Assembly (NCBI RefSeq): GCF_016859285.1
Contig: NC_053413.1
Coordinates: 19,825,501 to 19,889,500 of the forward strand
Direction of reading: 5' to 3'
DNA: 64,000 bases
Source: Xiphias gladius
Lineage: Eukaryota; Chordata; Actinopteri; Istiophoriformes; Xiphiidae
Position 1 is the stretch's first letter. Every line of letters starts with the position of its first letter. Under the pieces are notes generated by a model. It did not search any database, had not been told where the DNA came from, and saw nothing but the letters and a program-made list of their open reading frames with translations. Positions 15,690 to 28,209 of the stretch are shown here, one piece after another. Position numbers and translations under genes: made by a program.

Positions 15690-16050
15690 CACAAAGATAT
15701 TAATAAGAAGAAGAAGAATCTTTATTCGCCATGTACTTCTTTATACGCAACTGTGACAACCAAACTGTGACAAGTGAACACGCAGAAACACACTTGGAGC
15801 AATGAGCAAACAAACACTGGGAGCAATGAGCATACACACACACACACACACACCCAGAGCAGTGGGCAGCCACAACTACAGCACCTGGGGATTAGTTGAG
15901 GGGGTTAGGTGCCTTGCTCAAGGGGAAATTCAGCCATGGGAATTGAGGGAGGAGAAAACGCTGAGCATTCAATCCCCCCGCCCCCATTTTTTTCTTGCCG
16001 GTACAGGGAATCGAACTGCTGACCTTTCGCGATTGAACTTAGGAATCAAG
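15690..16050. repeat. Dispersed teleost repeat ('ggtgccttgctcaagggg')
   Basis: The block runs from an 'agaagaagaagaatctttat' start, through a short CA microsatellite (about 15832-15852), 'gagcagtgggcagccacaac' and 'ggtgccttgctcaagggg', to 'acagggaatcgaactgctga'. I recognise this as a common fish repeat of uncertain class. It lies between the duplicated cops9 block and the first apoD-like gene. Confidence 0.6.
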
Positions 16051-16472
16051 GAAGATCACGTGCGGTAAGTTTAAGTGACTTTAATTTACTCTAATTAGAT
16101 GCTACACATTTCCAATTAGTGGTACAAACATCAGATTTACTCAGTTTGATTTCACGACTTTATTCAGCAAATGAAATAATGCTTCATTATGAAAAAATGA
16201 ACAGCTTAACTGACAATACTGTGCAGAACATTACTCTCAGCTTGTAATATCACAACCAGTGATGATGTGTTAAATAAAAAGGTGGGTAAACTATATCTCA
16301 GTATTCATTTATGCTGTTATACTTAAAACAACCTCACATCAAACTACTTTCTATGATGCACAGTACAGCCATGCAGTTATTTTGTGCTGTAAACATTTAT
16401 AGTGTCATTAAAAAAAGGTGGGAAAACTATGCTCCACACATACACAAAAGGACAGCAGAGTTGAGTCGACCC

Positions 16473-17896
16473 TCAGAGAGTTTTGTCGCAGCCCTGCTGC
16501 CTGCTGGCAATCATCCTGCTCACGTCGATGTTGTTGTTGGCAAAGATGTCCTTGGCTTTCTCGACGGTGGAGTCTGGCAGGGTCCGTGTTCGGCCCAGGA
16601 TCCAGGCGAAGTCGACGTGGAAGAGCCTCAGGACGTCCGTGCAGGAATACACGAGGGCCGTGTCCACGTAGTCAGTGGACACGATCCAGTAAGGGGAGTA
16701 GGGCAGGACTGTGGTGAAGGCATAAGAGTTAAGGAGCACAAAACAAGATCAAAAGATCACCTAACAATATTTTCTCCTGGAGAAAAAGCAGTCTGAGGTC
16801 TGTTCATGTTAAGAAGCCCAATAACATTACCAATGAACTCCCTTAACACACAGCAGTGGCAGTATTTCTCAAAACTGTAGTAAATGTAGTCGTGCTCACC
16901 GTAGGAATAACTTATTCCCAGCTTGGCCGGATTCTTCATATCCTCTATGACTCCAGTCCCTTCGATTTTCCTCAGCTCTCCTTTTCTGTTTTATTCCAGA
17001 CAGTCAAAATTTCATGTTGGATTAAAGGGAAATACACACCGTGCAAACATCACCTCCTGACTCCACATTTGCACAGAGAAATTGCGGATAGGACTCACAG
17101 TAATTCAGAGCTGACCACTCGAATGGAGCTGTCCGTCCTCAAAGTGAAATTGGTTTCAATGCATCGGCCCTTCTCAAACTGGGCCGGCAGTTTGGCAATT
17201 TCAAACCATCTCCCCATAAACTGTGGGGGTAAAAAAACACACGAGTTCACAGACAATTCCAAGCACTCTGATTGAAGAGTATGAATAAATCTACATACTT
17301 TAGTGGAGTCAGTAAAACATATGGTAGGTGTCCTATCAAACATATTCATTACCAGCGGTGGAATAATAAGAGTTACTCAAGTGCTGTTCTCTCTGAGGTT
17401 ACATTATACTTCCACTCTGCTACATTCAGAGGGATATATTGTGCTTTTTACTTCACTTCATTTATTTAACAGTTTTAGTTGCTAGTTATGTTGCAGGTTC
17501 AGATTTAACACAAAAAAACTTGAGCATCTTATAAAACATGACGCATCCTTATAGAGTAAATACTCACCAGTATGTAAATTAGTTTAAATTAGCTCCACTT
17601 TGACAAACTACAATGGTAAAAAAGTAAAATGCTATTGATAATCTGGTTACACTTAACTTTAACCCACTCCCAGCTGGTGTAATTTAATTATTTCAGTGCT
17701 TTTAGCTGAATAAAGGCCGGCCGTTTTGGTCCCAAAATATCATGTCCCCCACACTATTTTTCTAGTTTTATGTTTGTACCTGTTTGAGGTTGAACGCAGG
17801 TTGAACGGCCGGTTCTGGACATGGTCCCCAGTGGGGCACCTGAGCCCTGATGAGCGGGAGAACAAATGCAAAAACCAGAGCAAAAGATAACTCCAT
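16473..17896 (-). CDS. Apolipoprotein D-like lipocalin (copy A)
   Basis: Coding exons 17780-17896, 17099-17220, 16900-16985 and 16473-16708 join in phase to 186 residues. A hydrophobic signal peptide (about 1-18, ending IRAQ) precedes CPEPAVQPAF. The lipocalin GxW motif is G42-R-W44 in FMGRWFEIAKLP. The C-terminal region has the apoD hallmark YWIVSTDY and LFHVDFAWILGR. Cysteines at about 26, 59, 131 and 182 fit the two apoD disulfides. The extra cysteine that pairs human apoD with other apolipoproteins is Asp here (SCTD). N63-F-T is a possible glycosylation site. ApoD proteins are secreted carriers of small hydrophobic ligands. This copy is clearly more divergent from copies B and C than those are from each other. 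A 5' UTR exon starts at about 17917. The exon 3 acceptor is slightly uncertain. Confidence 0.9.
17345..17650. mobile_element. hAT-type MITE fragment in apoD copy A intron 1
   Basis: The left end 'cagcggtggaataataagag' and internal 'cagagggatatattgtgctt' match the family seen whole at 31440-31975. The right end is worn or truncated. Confidence 0.55.
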
Positions 17897-18789
17897 AGTG
17901 AGACAGGCCTTTGTGACCTGCAAAAAGCATAAATAGGTCACAAACTGAAAGTTGCAAGGTGAAAACGTTATATCTATGTGTGAATAAGGCAACAAGTAAC
18001 AGAAAGGTGACATAAAAAGTCAATATATAAGCAGGGAAACCACTGAAAAGCAGGACAAGGCATTCACAACATCATTAAAAGCAAAAAAAAAGTCAGAATT
18101 AAATTTGTGAAAGCACAAAAGCAGAGCACAAAAGAACGCAACCACAATTTAGGCAAACATGTGGGAAAATGTTCCAAGGATCCTCATTGATTTGTTATAT
18201 TATTATATTATTTATATACATTACTAAACATCTTTTCTTACCTCTGTGGCCTGGTGGTTCAGATATGTCTTCTCTCCCCAGGACAAATTCTGGTATTTGA
18301 ATTAGAGACCTTGCTGTCCGCGAGTTTTTGCGGTCCTGCAACTCTATGTCATCAATGGGTGTCTTTGTGTGTAGCCAACCTTATTTCAGACATAAAGGAA
18401 ACTATTAGCAAATTGGAGTCATGGGGGACATACCAGCAGAAATGTTACAAAACAATCTGGATTGTCTCTTGCCTCAGATGGGCAAGGATGTGAGTTTTGT
18501 TTTTTTTTTTTAATTATGTTTCCATAAAATATATGAGGATTTCTTGAGGAGGCTTGCAGGCTGCAAAGCTGCACCATGTCTTTGCAGACACAACAGCATC
18601 TGAGTAAATTAAAGCCATTTTAAAGTTGAAGAATATAGATGATCCAATTTATTTTCAAACCTAAAAAATAACACGTCCTACTTGGTTATACAAAGGAATT
18701 GACTAAATGAGTTGGATTTGATCTAATTCAATAATATTTTTTCATGGTCACATCGCAGTAACTTACTGCCACATATGACCTTTTTGTAC

Positions 18790-19245
18790 CTTTTTGATAA
18801 TAGTGTTGCTGCAGAGATGGCAATGTTGATCGGTCCACCACTTTGGTCCAGACTGCAGTATCTCAACAACTACTGGACGGATTACCATTAAATCTGGTAC
18901 AGGCATATGGTTAGGGGTGAACTGTAAAAGCTTTGGCGATCCTCTGACTTTCCTCAAGCGCCTCAGAGGGAAATATCCCCTTCTACCTCTGCAGACATTC
19001 ATCTTTGGTGATCACCTGTCTTAATCTGCTTAGAGGCCAGCAGGTCAGATTGCGGTCGTAGAGGGCAGCTTCCAAGTGTGAAAGTCTGTGACTGTGTGAG
19101 TGTGATCAAGGTATTCCTGAAAAAGACTGCTCCCACCAAAATTACCCAAACAAATTACCAGATTTGACCGATACTGGTTTATCTATCTGAGCAGTACAGC
19201 CTCACAGAGCCACTAGTGTTGTTCCATGATAACACACATTACATA
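18790..19245 (+). repeat. 'ggtccagactgaaatatctc' dispersed repeat, copy 1
   Basis: Contains 'ctttggtccagactgcagta', 'ctcaacaactactggacgga' and 'cctctgactttcctcaagcg', ending in 'cagcctcacagagccactag'. Members recur at 19700-19850 (reverse), 24070-24430, 32995-33460 and 34440-34890. Non-coding; class unknown to me. Confidence 0.65.
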
Positions 19246-19699
19246 GCATTGGTCCCCGTATGTGTTTATTACACTTATGGAACAATGACCCTTTTGATTC
19301 CTGCGTCCTCATATTCAGCCCTTTTTCTGACATTTTCTCTGAGTGTGCGGTGAGCAGAGTCGCTGCCCTCTGTTGCTCTCTGCTGGTCTTCAGTCACTCT
19401 GTCACGATGCCGCAAGGGACAGAGGACTCCACTTGGAACCGACTGCAAAAGTTAGAGCAGGAGCAAACAGTTCACAAGCATTATTTTCAAACAATCATGT
19501 GGTTAGCACGTATTGATTTGTTAGTGGCATGTTTCTGGAAAAGATTCTGGACTGTGTGAAAGTCTTGAATCCTCTCTAGTGGCTGTAGACTAATATAAAT
19601 GTTGTCATAATGTTACAGGATATGTGTATAAAGCCTGTACTCTTTATACTTTCAGTGTTTCATTACCAAAAGCAACTTTGCTGTGAATTGTGAATTGTG

Positions 19700-19850
19700 A
19701 ATTGTGAATAGACAGGTGCTTGAAATGTTAGGGGGAGCACCAAAGTCAGGGAGATTCATGCTCTGGGGATCATGAATGTCTGGACAAAATTTCATGGCAA
19801 GTCATCTGATAGTTGTTGAGATATTTTTGGTCTGCCATGACTAGAGACAC
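19700..19850 (-). repeat. 'ggtccagactgaaatatctc' dispersed repeat, partial, reverse
   Basis: Read on the minus strand it gives 'ctatcagatgacttgccatg' and a 'cattcatgatccccagagca' stretch, matching the internal part of the family. Confidence 0.5.
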
Positions 19851-22336
19851 GCTGATTGCATGTCTAAAAATTCTAATCTATTTCTAATCATTCATTATTC
19901 TTATTTATTATTCTTTATCAAAATGATAGTTGTCATTTAAAAAAGCAAACTCTAACCCTGGCAAAGTCCACAGGTTAATCCACACCTACAGAAGATAATC
20001 ACTTTAATGTATCTGACATATTCATATACACAACGGGTTATACAGGACTATTTTTGCTCCTGCTGTTGGTTTATTAAAATGATTGCAAATTAGTTAAAGT
20101 AGGCTGTTGTTGGCAGTTATCAGTAAGTGCTGAACTATTGCCAACCTAATCAATTTATTCAAAAATTCATTATCATCCAATTGAAAATTTGTCAGTGCTT
20201 CTGTGTTCATGAAAAGCTGAAGAAACAGGGTCATGGCCCAAATGCTGAAATATACACCAAAAAAAAAAAGTTCATAATTGCATGTCAACTCACAGAATAG
20301 AAAAAAGAGGTGAAAAACCAAGGTACTCTGAGTCCTGAGTATAATCATAAAAAAAAAGCCTTTAATATGACATGGCTGACACCATCGCGTTTCGGTTGAA
20401 AGCTTTCATCAGGGTGTTGAGGTAAAATACAAACACAGCCTCGTAAGTAGCACAGGGCACAACACAAAGGAGCTACAGGTGTGTGGACAGAAGCGGAGAG
20501 GAGGGAGGGCATCAATGAGGAGGCGCTGTGAAAACCGACCCAGTGAAATGTATCTATGGAGCAAATCATAACTGCTCAGAAAAGCCATACAACAAGTTCA
20601 AATACAACATTAATGTCACGTAGAAATGATAGGCTTCAACCTCTCAAATTCACAGATTACTTGGGAATAAAATGTATAGACAGAGTAGGATTAAATATCT
20701 GCATCTGAGTCTGTGGCCCGACATTTAAATATCTGAAATGTCGTGGTGCAATGAACCACAGCTCTTTAACGCTCAGAACAGTTTAAACCAACCAAATGCA
20801 AATACTATTAAATCCTGTCTGTTTCCAGACAGAGCCCCAATGGCTACAACCAATTTTAAATAAAAGAAGAAAAAGATCAGAAAGTTCAATATCCAGTTAA
20901 TACGTTTCAGAGAGGAATGACTTTGCTGCTAAGCCCGGATACATCAAAGCCTGGTTAAAGCAGAAGCGCTGGTTTTTTTTCCACGGATGGAGACTCTGAG
21001 CTCGACTGGTCAGCGGACGATCAAGGGAAGAACAAACCACACTGACATATTTGATCTAAGAGAAAATATATGAAAAGGGTACGGAATATTAAAGAAGCAG
21101 AGACTGTTAGACTGCCATAATGCTCATTATACATCAGAAAAAATGAATGGTGGATGAAAAATAGGAAAAAAAAGTATTATTTCTAAGCCTGCATTAATTG
21201 AGTTTTTGGCCACTTGAGGTCAGCGCAATAAGCTGTGAACAAAACGTTGACATATCACCATTTTATAAAGTTGATATTGCTAACAATTTAGCAAAAAGTT
21301 ACATATTTACACACCCATACAGATCCAACAGATACATAGCAACATCATCATTTATTTGGTGTCATGTTTCTGGCCACTTCATGAATGTAAACCCATAATT
21401 TTGTGAGCTCTGTTTTTGGTTTCAACAAACTCCTGAGGGAAACATCTGGCTCTTTAGCAGCTAAATGCTCCACTATGCTCACCAGCTAATCGCTAACTTT
21501 GTGTTTGTATGTTAAGTGGTAAGCAGGTAGTGTTTTTTTTTTTTTTTTGGTTTTCTTTTCTTTTCTTGTGTTGAGAACGGCTGCCTGCTGCTGGAAAAGT
21601 GGTTGATGAGAGCAGTGCTAGCGAACCTGAATATTAAAGTCTCAGGCGTTAAAATCAAAACAAAGAGCTGAAAGACACCAAAACATTCTGTAGCGCTGAG
21701 GTTCACCACAGAGTCAGATAGTTTGTCCCCACGTGAAACGCCATTCACTTTACGCATAGTTATTTGATCCGTTGGTCATATAAAAACATTTACTAAAGAA
21801 GCTTTAATCCTTCCCACATGATAGGGTGGCACCAGAAGGCTGGCCACGATGCTACTTACATCAAATTAGCTGTGCTTTGATTTTCATTTAGATACAATAT
21901 GTTGTATGTGTCATGAAAACAACAGTCAGTTGTTACAGGCCTTGTTTGTGACAGATATTTAGAGTTGTAAAACACAATAATTTATATGTTCCCGTTCCAG
22001 GAGCTTGGTATTGTGCATGCTGGCTCACTTAATTAAACAGGGCCCTTGATAATGTTGTTAGTAACACCGGTGCTTTTCTTCTTATACGTCAAAATAATCC
22101 GTCTCTAAATCAGTCAGTCAACCGTTATTTGTCAGACTTATGGAACTGATACAAAAAGTAATATAGACTTGATAAATGTATGGCTGTTTTTGAAAGAAAT
22201 CGTCAGGATCTAAGATACGCATTTTTTTTAAACAGATGCTGCTTTAACATACTTGACTGAAAGCATTACATGAGAGCTACAGTAAAGAGTCACATGTCGC
22301 TACACATGGGGTCACAGTGGGGCTCCTGGCACCTGT

Positions 22337-22338
<2 letters not shown>

Positions 22339-22394
<56 letters not shown>
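22339..22394. repeat. (AC)n microsatellite
   Basis: About 28 uninterrupted AC units. The overlapping minus-strand frame is a Cys/Val artefact of the repeat. Confidence 0.98.
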
Positions 22395-22399
<5 letters not shown>

Positions 22400-24069
22400 G
22401 AGTATAGGGTAAACATGTGGAAATGGAAAGGTTTTCACATGTGCTGTAACACACATTCAGAGCTTGAGAATATTTCCTGCTGCTGAGGGACGACAGAGGT
22501 CGAAACATCACATGTCACCTTTCACCTGTGTTTGATGGTGTGTGTTGACTGACTGAGGATTAAAATGAGCTGACTGACTTTGTCCAGTAAAGTACAGTTT
22601 TATTTGGCGATAGTCTCGTTCAGGACAACCTATAATGATGCATGTCTTCGCTTGGAATTCAATCTCCCCATTAATAATTACAGTATATTACAACATGCAT
22701 GTGTGCGGAGGTTGTGGAGAAAGCAGAGAAAGCAGATAGGGCGGTTTTGCTTTCAGAAATACTTGACAGCATACAGTAATACAGCAAGACCACAAAAAAG
22801 GGCACCACAGCAGACAACAGACTCAATACCATTCTGACAATCTAAACAACAACTGAATGTTAAAAGCCTCTCAAAGGTATTATTTGTTGTATTGCATAGT
22901 ATTGTGCAGTTGTTACTATTATTTTGTCCAACTCCTGCAAGAATAAAATGAGATGACCCTTAAAATGGTGAACAAATGGCTGTTTTCCTTTAGGATGCAG
23001 GGATCCAAACAGTCCTGTTTGATATAACATTTTCCCCAAAAATGGGACTCCAACCTTTAGCAAATCTAAATTAAGAATACAGAAAGTAGCTAACATTTGC
23101 ATGTTTTCTTTTTCCTCATTTATACAAACAAGCTCTGACTCTGTCGGTGTAAATTACCTCTGAAAGCTTTGTGAACACTGACATTGAAGTTTTGCTGTTG
23201 GCTTAAGAATATAATGAACGAATCTACACACTGCGCAGTGTCCAAGCTCTCAGAAGAGGCAGAGAAAGGATCCATCAAGGTCAAGGTTTTTCAAGCCTCC
23301 TTTGAGTCTTTTTGGACATTTAGCAGAGAGCAGATTCCTTTTCTGGTTTCATGAAAATTTTGTTGCAACCTGCACACCTGCTAATATTGATACTGACCAC
23401 AGACACAACAACTCCCTGAACAGGCTTAACTTCTGTGAATTTAGAAACTTAATATGTGATATTTCAAACAGTGAGTCATTAGCATTTTAAACAAGTTTCT
23501 CTCTAAAAGCATTGTGCCATTTTAAGCGCGTCATGCTCCATATAGAACATGCACTTAATTTTTTAAAGAAAGGTCATCAGGATATATGTGTTATTTACAC
23601 TAAATTGTGATTTTTTTTTAAAGACTTCACATTTAAAAAACCCTCTTTGAACTTACAAAACCAAAAATACATGTTTCATCATGTGAGCTGGTCAGTGTTA
23701 TCACCAAGCTGACTGAGGTGAACGTTTGGTTAAGCTGATACAGTATGTAGTTATCCTTTAACAAAGATAAGACGCTCATTGCCTTTATTTTCATGGTTTT
23801 AGTCAAACATGCCTGAGAATGGGTCACATTGGAAGGTCAGGGGTCAGTTCTCAGGTGAAATTCCGCTGCTACAACATGATCCATGAAGGATCAATACGAC
23901 TACTGAATGATCTTTGTGACTTTCAATTCATCCAGTACAATACAGTTCCATCATTGTAGCCAAGCTGAATGCAGCTGGTTTTGATTAATATCAAAGGAAT
24001 GACGGTGAACTGGGGAATGAAAATCATGTTTTTCTTTCGATATATTTTCAGCCACTCTAGTGTTGTGGC

Positions 24070-24430
24070 TCCAAGGGGGCGATGCAAGTCAGTCGGTCCA
24101 GCACTTTGCTCCAGACTGAAATATCTCAACATTTATTGGATGGATCGCCATGACAATTAGTGCCGATATTCATGGACCCCAGAGGATGAATCCTAATGCC
24201 TTTAGTGATCCCATCACTTTAATCTAGCGCCACCAGTAGGTCAAAGTTGTCACTAACCTTGTGAAATATCTCAACCTCTGCATGATGGATTGGTACAATT
24301 TGATGCAGACATTCACGGCTCCCAGACAGTTTATCCCCTCTGACACTGATGTTATCTCCCACTTGTTGAAAAGAACTACAGACATGTCAACAAACTGTTG
24401 GCAGAATGGCTGCAAAACTACCACTCCATG
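24070..24430 (+). repeat. 'ggtccagactgaaatatctc' dispersed repeat, copy 2
   Basis: Contains 'gctccagactgaaatatctc', 'tcatggaccccagaggatga' and 'atctagcgccaccagtaggt', then a second internal period from about 24260. Confidence 0.65.
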
Positions 24431-26472
24431 TAACATCAGAATAAAATACAACAACAAACAACACAGTTTGTTTGTATCTGGTTTCATTTGGTAACAAACT
24501 ACTGCATATGCATGACAAAACAAAAGTAGCTAATTGTGGCTGTTTATCTGATGTGACTATAAAGTTAGCACTGTGTGTGACTAATTCATGATCACTCTCA
24601 AATTGGAAAAGGGGATGTTTTTCCTGTTTTTGCCTTTCTGCCGACACAGCCTGAATGCAACATTGGTGCAGCCACAGAGAGCAGTTAGCAAGACTGTAGG
24701 CTCTTTGTCTTGTTATACAACAAGTGGAAATAAACACCAAAAAAAAAAGCATTTGCTTGAATAACAAAAAAATAAATGCCATAGAATTTGATCTTCTCAT
24801 CTCTGACAAACTAAAACACTGGCTTTAATCAAATCACATTTCTGCCTCTGAATGTCTTTGAAAAAGCTTTGAAACAATTTCTCTCTTACGAGGTAAACAT
24901 ATTTTTGGCTGTATAAAAAAAAGGGAAAAGTTTTTTCCTTTAATACAATACTAGGCCAAGCAATACAACACTGAGGATGTCAATAACGTACTGAGCAGCA
25001 ATAATTGATGGATTAATATTCAAGGCTGGAAACAATTTTGTATCGTAATACACTGCCATTTGGCCCATGTTCTCAATGATTCCTTTGCCACTTATGATGA
25101 TATTTAAATGTTGAGTGTTTTTAATGAGCATTTTGTGTCCCGAAGGTCTTTGTCTGATCCTGTTTTCTCCATCTCCTCCGTCGATAAACCACCAAAGACT
25201 GCTTCAGCCTATTTCCGGTGCAAGTGTTTTTCAAGGCCCCTTAAAGCTCCCTGTATAAGAAGGGCAGGGATTAAAAGTGAGACCAGAGGCAGAGAGAGCA
25301 TCTGTGGTGTGGGAGCAGTGAATCAGGAAAAACCAGGGGCATCTGTGCTCAATTAATCTTTCTTTACACCTGTGTGTGCTTTAGTAAACACTGAGAGGAG
25401 AGCCTGAGGTCTATAAAAGCAGAAAGATGCAGTAAATGAGACTGCACTTATGCCTGAAGTTGCTGACAACAGTGGAGCCAAATTGGTAATTTGTTTGTTG
25501 TTGTAAATAAGAGCAAAATTTCCCTCTTTCAGTGCATTTACTGCTCTCATACAGCAACTCTGGTTCTTTGAAAATAGCTTCTGTAGAGTCATAGCTGATT
25601 AGTATTGTTATTTCTTATCTTTTCACTTTGGCCCCTTGTGTCGAACAAAAGCCCTAGGAAAAATATTCTTCTGTATAAAAGCAGGTGGTTAATGCGCATG
25701 TTCACTTCCGTGAAAAGGTTTGGTAAAGAAGATCAATAAAAACTCATGTTCTGTTCAGGAAATATGAAGCTAAACTACCATTAGCAGTTAACTGGCTTAG
25801 CTCAGCATAGAGTTGGGAAACATCTACCCTGGCTCTGTCCGAAGACAACAAAGTCTGTTTACCAACTCCTCTGAAGCTCACTAATTAACACTTGACATCT
25901 GGTTTGTTTAATATTTTCAAAATCCAATGTTCAAAAATGACAATTTGTGGTCTCACAGGTGTGGCGCAGCCTCTTAGCCGGTAGTCTCTACCAGCTAAGC
26001 AGGTCTCAACCAGTCTCTGCTACGTATTTGTACATATACAACGTTTTTGTTGATGAGCTTAATGAGCTTTTTGTCGATGAGCTTAAGCAGTTGCTCCATT
26101 TAAAATCAACCAAACTTAAGAGGGGAGAAAGGTGGCCTCTAAAGTCAACAAAATTAATCATGTATTTCTTAAATTCAGAATATCAGCTTGGCTGCATGAC
26201 TGTGCTGCTTTGATGCTGTCTACTGCCTATTGGAGAACTGATTAATTTACAGTTTTGCATCCTTTGTGTACCTTTTAGATCTTGCTTTAGTTTTTTATTT
26301 ACTGTATCTTGTTTGCAATTTTTGATATTTATCTTTGGCTTTTGGCTGAGATTTCTTTGAGAATGAGATTTCTTTGCTGAATGAGATGCATTCAGCAGCT
26401 TCTACTACAAAGACCTGATAAAATCACTAATCTGCCATTGGTGTGAGGCCTGTTTGAACAGTGTCTTCATTT

Positions 26473-26641
26473 GAACAGGTGCCAGCTTTCACACTCAGTC
26501 ATACAACAACAGTCTTTCATGAAAACACAGAGGAGGGGCCAAAGAATGTGGTCAATGATGAAGCTACAGGTTCTTAGATCTATAAAAGACCCCGTCAGGA
26601 ACTGAATGTCCTGTGCACAGGTAGTACCTGATTACATACAG
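26473..26641 (+). promoter_or_regulatory. apoD copy B promoter and 5' non-coding exon
   Basis: A TATA box (tataaaag, 26581-26588) lies about 30 bp before an inferred start near 26611. The non-coding exon ends at a GT donor after 26641 ('attacatacag|gtgagc') and splices to 26750. Upstream are 'gaacaggtgcca' (26473-26484) and 'ggaggggc' followed by 'agaatgtggtca' (about 26532-26555). Both modules recur in the same order before apoD copy C. Confidence 0.7.
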
Positions 26642-26763
26642 GTGAGCGGGCTGCAGCCATGACGCTGCCTCGTCATACGTCTCTTTCTGTGCATGTCTCC
26701 CATTGTTTCCCAGCCTCACTAACTGTGCTGTCTGTTTTATTATCCGCAGGTCGTGTTGATAAG

Positions 26764-28066
26764 ATGAAGGCCATGCAGGTGATTTCCTTGACTCTGCTGG
26801 CTGTTCTCACAGCCAGCGCTCAGGACCTCAAGTTGGGCAAATGTCCCGAGCCTGCCGTTGAGGCTAAATTTGATGTCACCAGGGTGAATACTAAACTCTT
26901 TATTTATTCCCTATCTTTCCTTTGCTATTAATTATTTTTTCTGTACAGCATCAGACACCTGCCATAATAACTAACAGTTATTAATAAGGATCTGTGTTGC
27001 AACAAATGCTAAATATTTAGTACCTACACAGGGTTTTTTTTTAAGTGTGTGAAATCCTGTACTTTCTCTGCAGTACATTGGTAAGTGGTATGGGATCAAG
27101 AAGCTCCCGACAACCTTCCAGACAGGTCAGTGCAGCACTGCCACCTACAGCCTGAAGAGTCCTGGAGTCATCGGGGTCCTCAACAGTGAGCTGCAGTGAG
27201 CACGTTATCTAAATATACATTTTAAGATTTGTGGGTTTGATTTCTGCAGCTACAATTACTCACCACTTGTCCTTGACACAGTCCTTGAAATAATAAATTT
27301 CACCACAAATTAAGTATTTTTATCCACGCATGGAGTTCTATTGCTTTTGCTTTTTTAAAGCCACATTTTACTCGTTTTTTACTTTAATGCATCAGGTGTG
27401 TTGAACATCGATGGCCAAAATTCCTGCCTCATGAACACAAAAGATCACAGACTGATCTTTTATTCTGTATTTTATCTATGAAATGAAAACTTTTAGTGAA
27501 AAATTATGATATTTAATACATTTGAACTCCAAATATTTCCAAAACGGAAATATTCAACTAAATTGATTTCTTTTTTATGATAAATCTTTCATGTTTTATT
27601 TATTTGTTTTTTAGGGATGATGGAACCATTACTTCTACCACCGGCTCTGCCAAGGTGAAGAACCCCGCTGAGCCTGCAAAGCTGGAGGTCTCCTTCCTTG
27701 AAAGTAAAGACATGTCATTCATTACAAATATATTCTAACCTTCAAGTTCAGTCACTCATTATAAGTAATTACTTGTGCACTGAATATTCCAGTAGTTTTA
27801 ACTATATGAACCTGTCTCCTGTAGCATCTCCCCCTGCTCCCTACTGGGTGCTCTCCACCGATTACGAGGGTCACTCTCTGGTCTACAGCTGCACCGAAAA
27901 GGGCCTGTTCTACAAGGAGCTGACCTGGATCCTCAGCAGGGAGCCCACCCTGCCCGAGGAGACCATCGAGGAGCTGGAAAGCATCCTGACCTCCATTGGA
28001 GTCAGTGTTGACAAGATGGTCCCCACCAACCAGGATGCAGATTACTGCAGCGCCATGCACCAGTAA
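26764..28066 (+). CDS. Apolipoprotein D-like lipocalin (copy B)
   Basis: Exons 26764-26883, 27074-27195, 27615-27703 and 27825-28066 join to 190 residues. Signal peptide about 1-19 (ISLTLLAVLTASAQ), then KCPEPAVEAKF. The GxW motif is G43-K-W45 (YIGKWYGIKKLP). STATYSLKSPG and APYWVLSTDY are apoD-typical, followed by LTWILSREPTLPEE and the end YCSAMHQ. Cysteines fall at about 27, 60, 133 and 185, enough for two disulfides. Intron phases (0, 2, 1) equal those of copies A and C. The protein is expected to be secreted and to bind small lipophilic ligands. The chosen ATG opens exon 2 shortly after the acceptor at 26750; an upstream ATG at 26659 lies in the intron and is not used. By hand alignment it is about 70% identical to copy C, its tail-to-tail partner. 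Confidence 0.95.
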
Positions 28067-28190
28067 ACAGAGATACTCCTGTTTCAGTTTACAGGACTGC
28101 GAGATGCAGGACGACATGGACGTATGGCATGACTCACTATATGCAGCACGTGTTATACCTTGCCCTGTCGATGTTATGCAAAGTCAGTGC

Positions 28191-28196
28191 AATAAA
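28191..28196 (+). terminator. apoD copy B polyadenylation signal
   Basis: AATAAA about 125 bp after the stop. The surrounding 'atgcaaagtcagtgcaataa' is almost the same in copy C's 3' UTR. Confidence 0.85.
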
Positions 28197-28209
28197 CCTG
28201 TAGAAAGAA

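Larger units (their letters stand above)
18030..26460. other. Gene-poor interval between apoD copies A and B
   Basis: No coding exon could be supported in these ~8.4 kb. It holds three copies of the 'ggtccagactgaaatatctc' repeat (see separate entries), a long (AC)n tract, and a block at about 20360-20430 carrying 'cgcgtttcggttgaaagctt', typical of a widespread fish repeat. Short frames (for example 19260-19559 and 24387-24809) overlap repeats or lack splice and family support. Confidence 0.5.

Noticed and set aside
22290-22511. Cys/Val-rich minus-strand frame (and the similar plus-strand frame at 38799-39017)
   Set aside because: Translation of (AC)n or (GT)n microsatellites.
18050-26400. 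Additional apoD copy between A and B
   Set aside because: Looked for GxW, STDY and YSCT segments in both orientations and saw none.
26659-26763. Upstream ATG of the apoD copy B frame
   Set aside because: It lies in the intron between the non-coding exon and the acceptor at 26750; the signal peptide starts at 26764.
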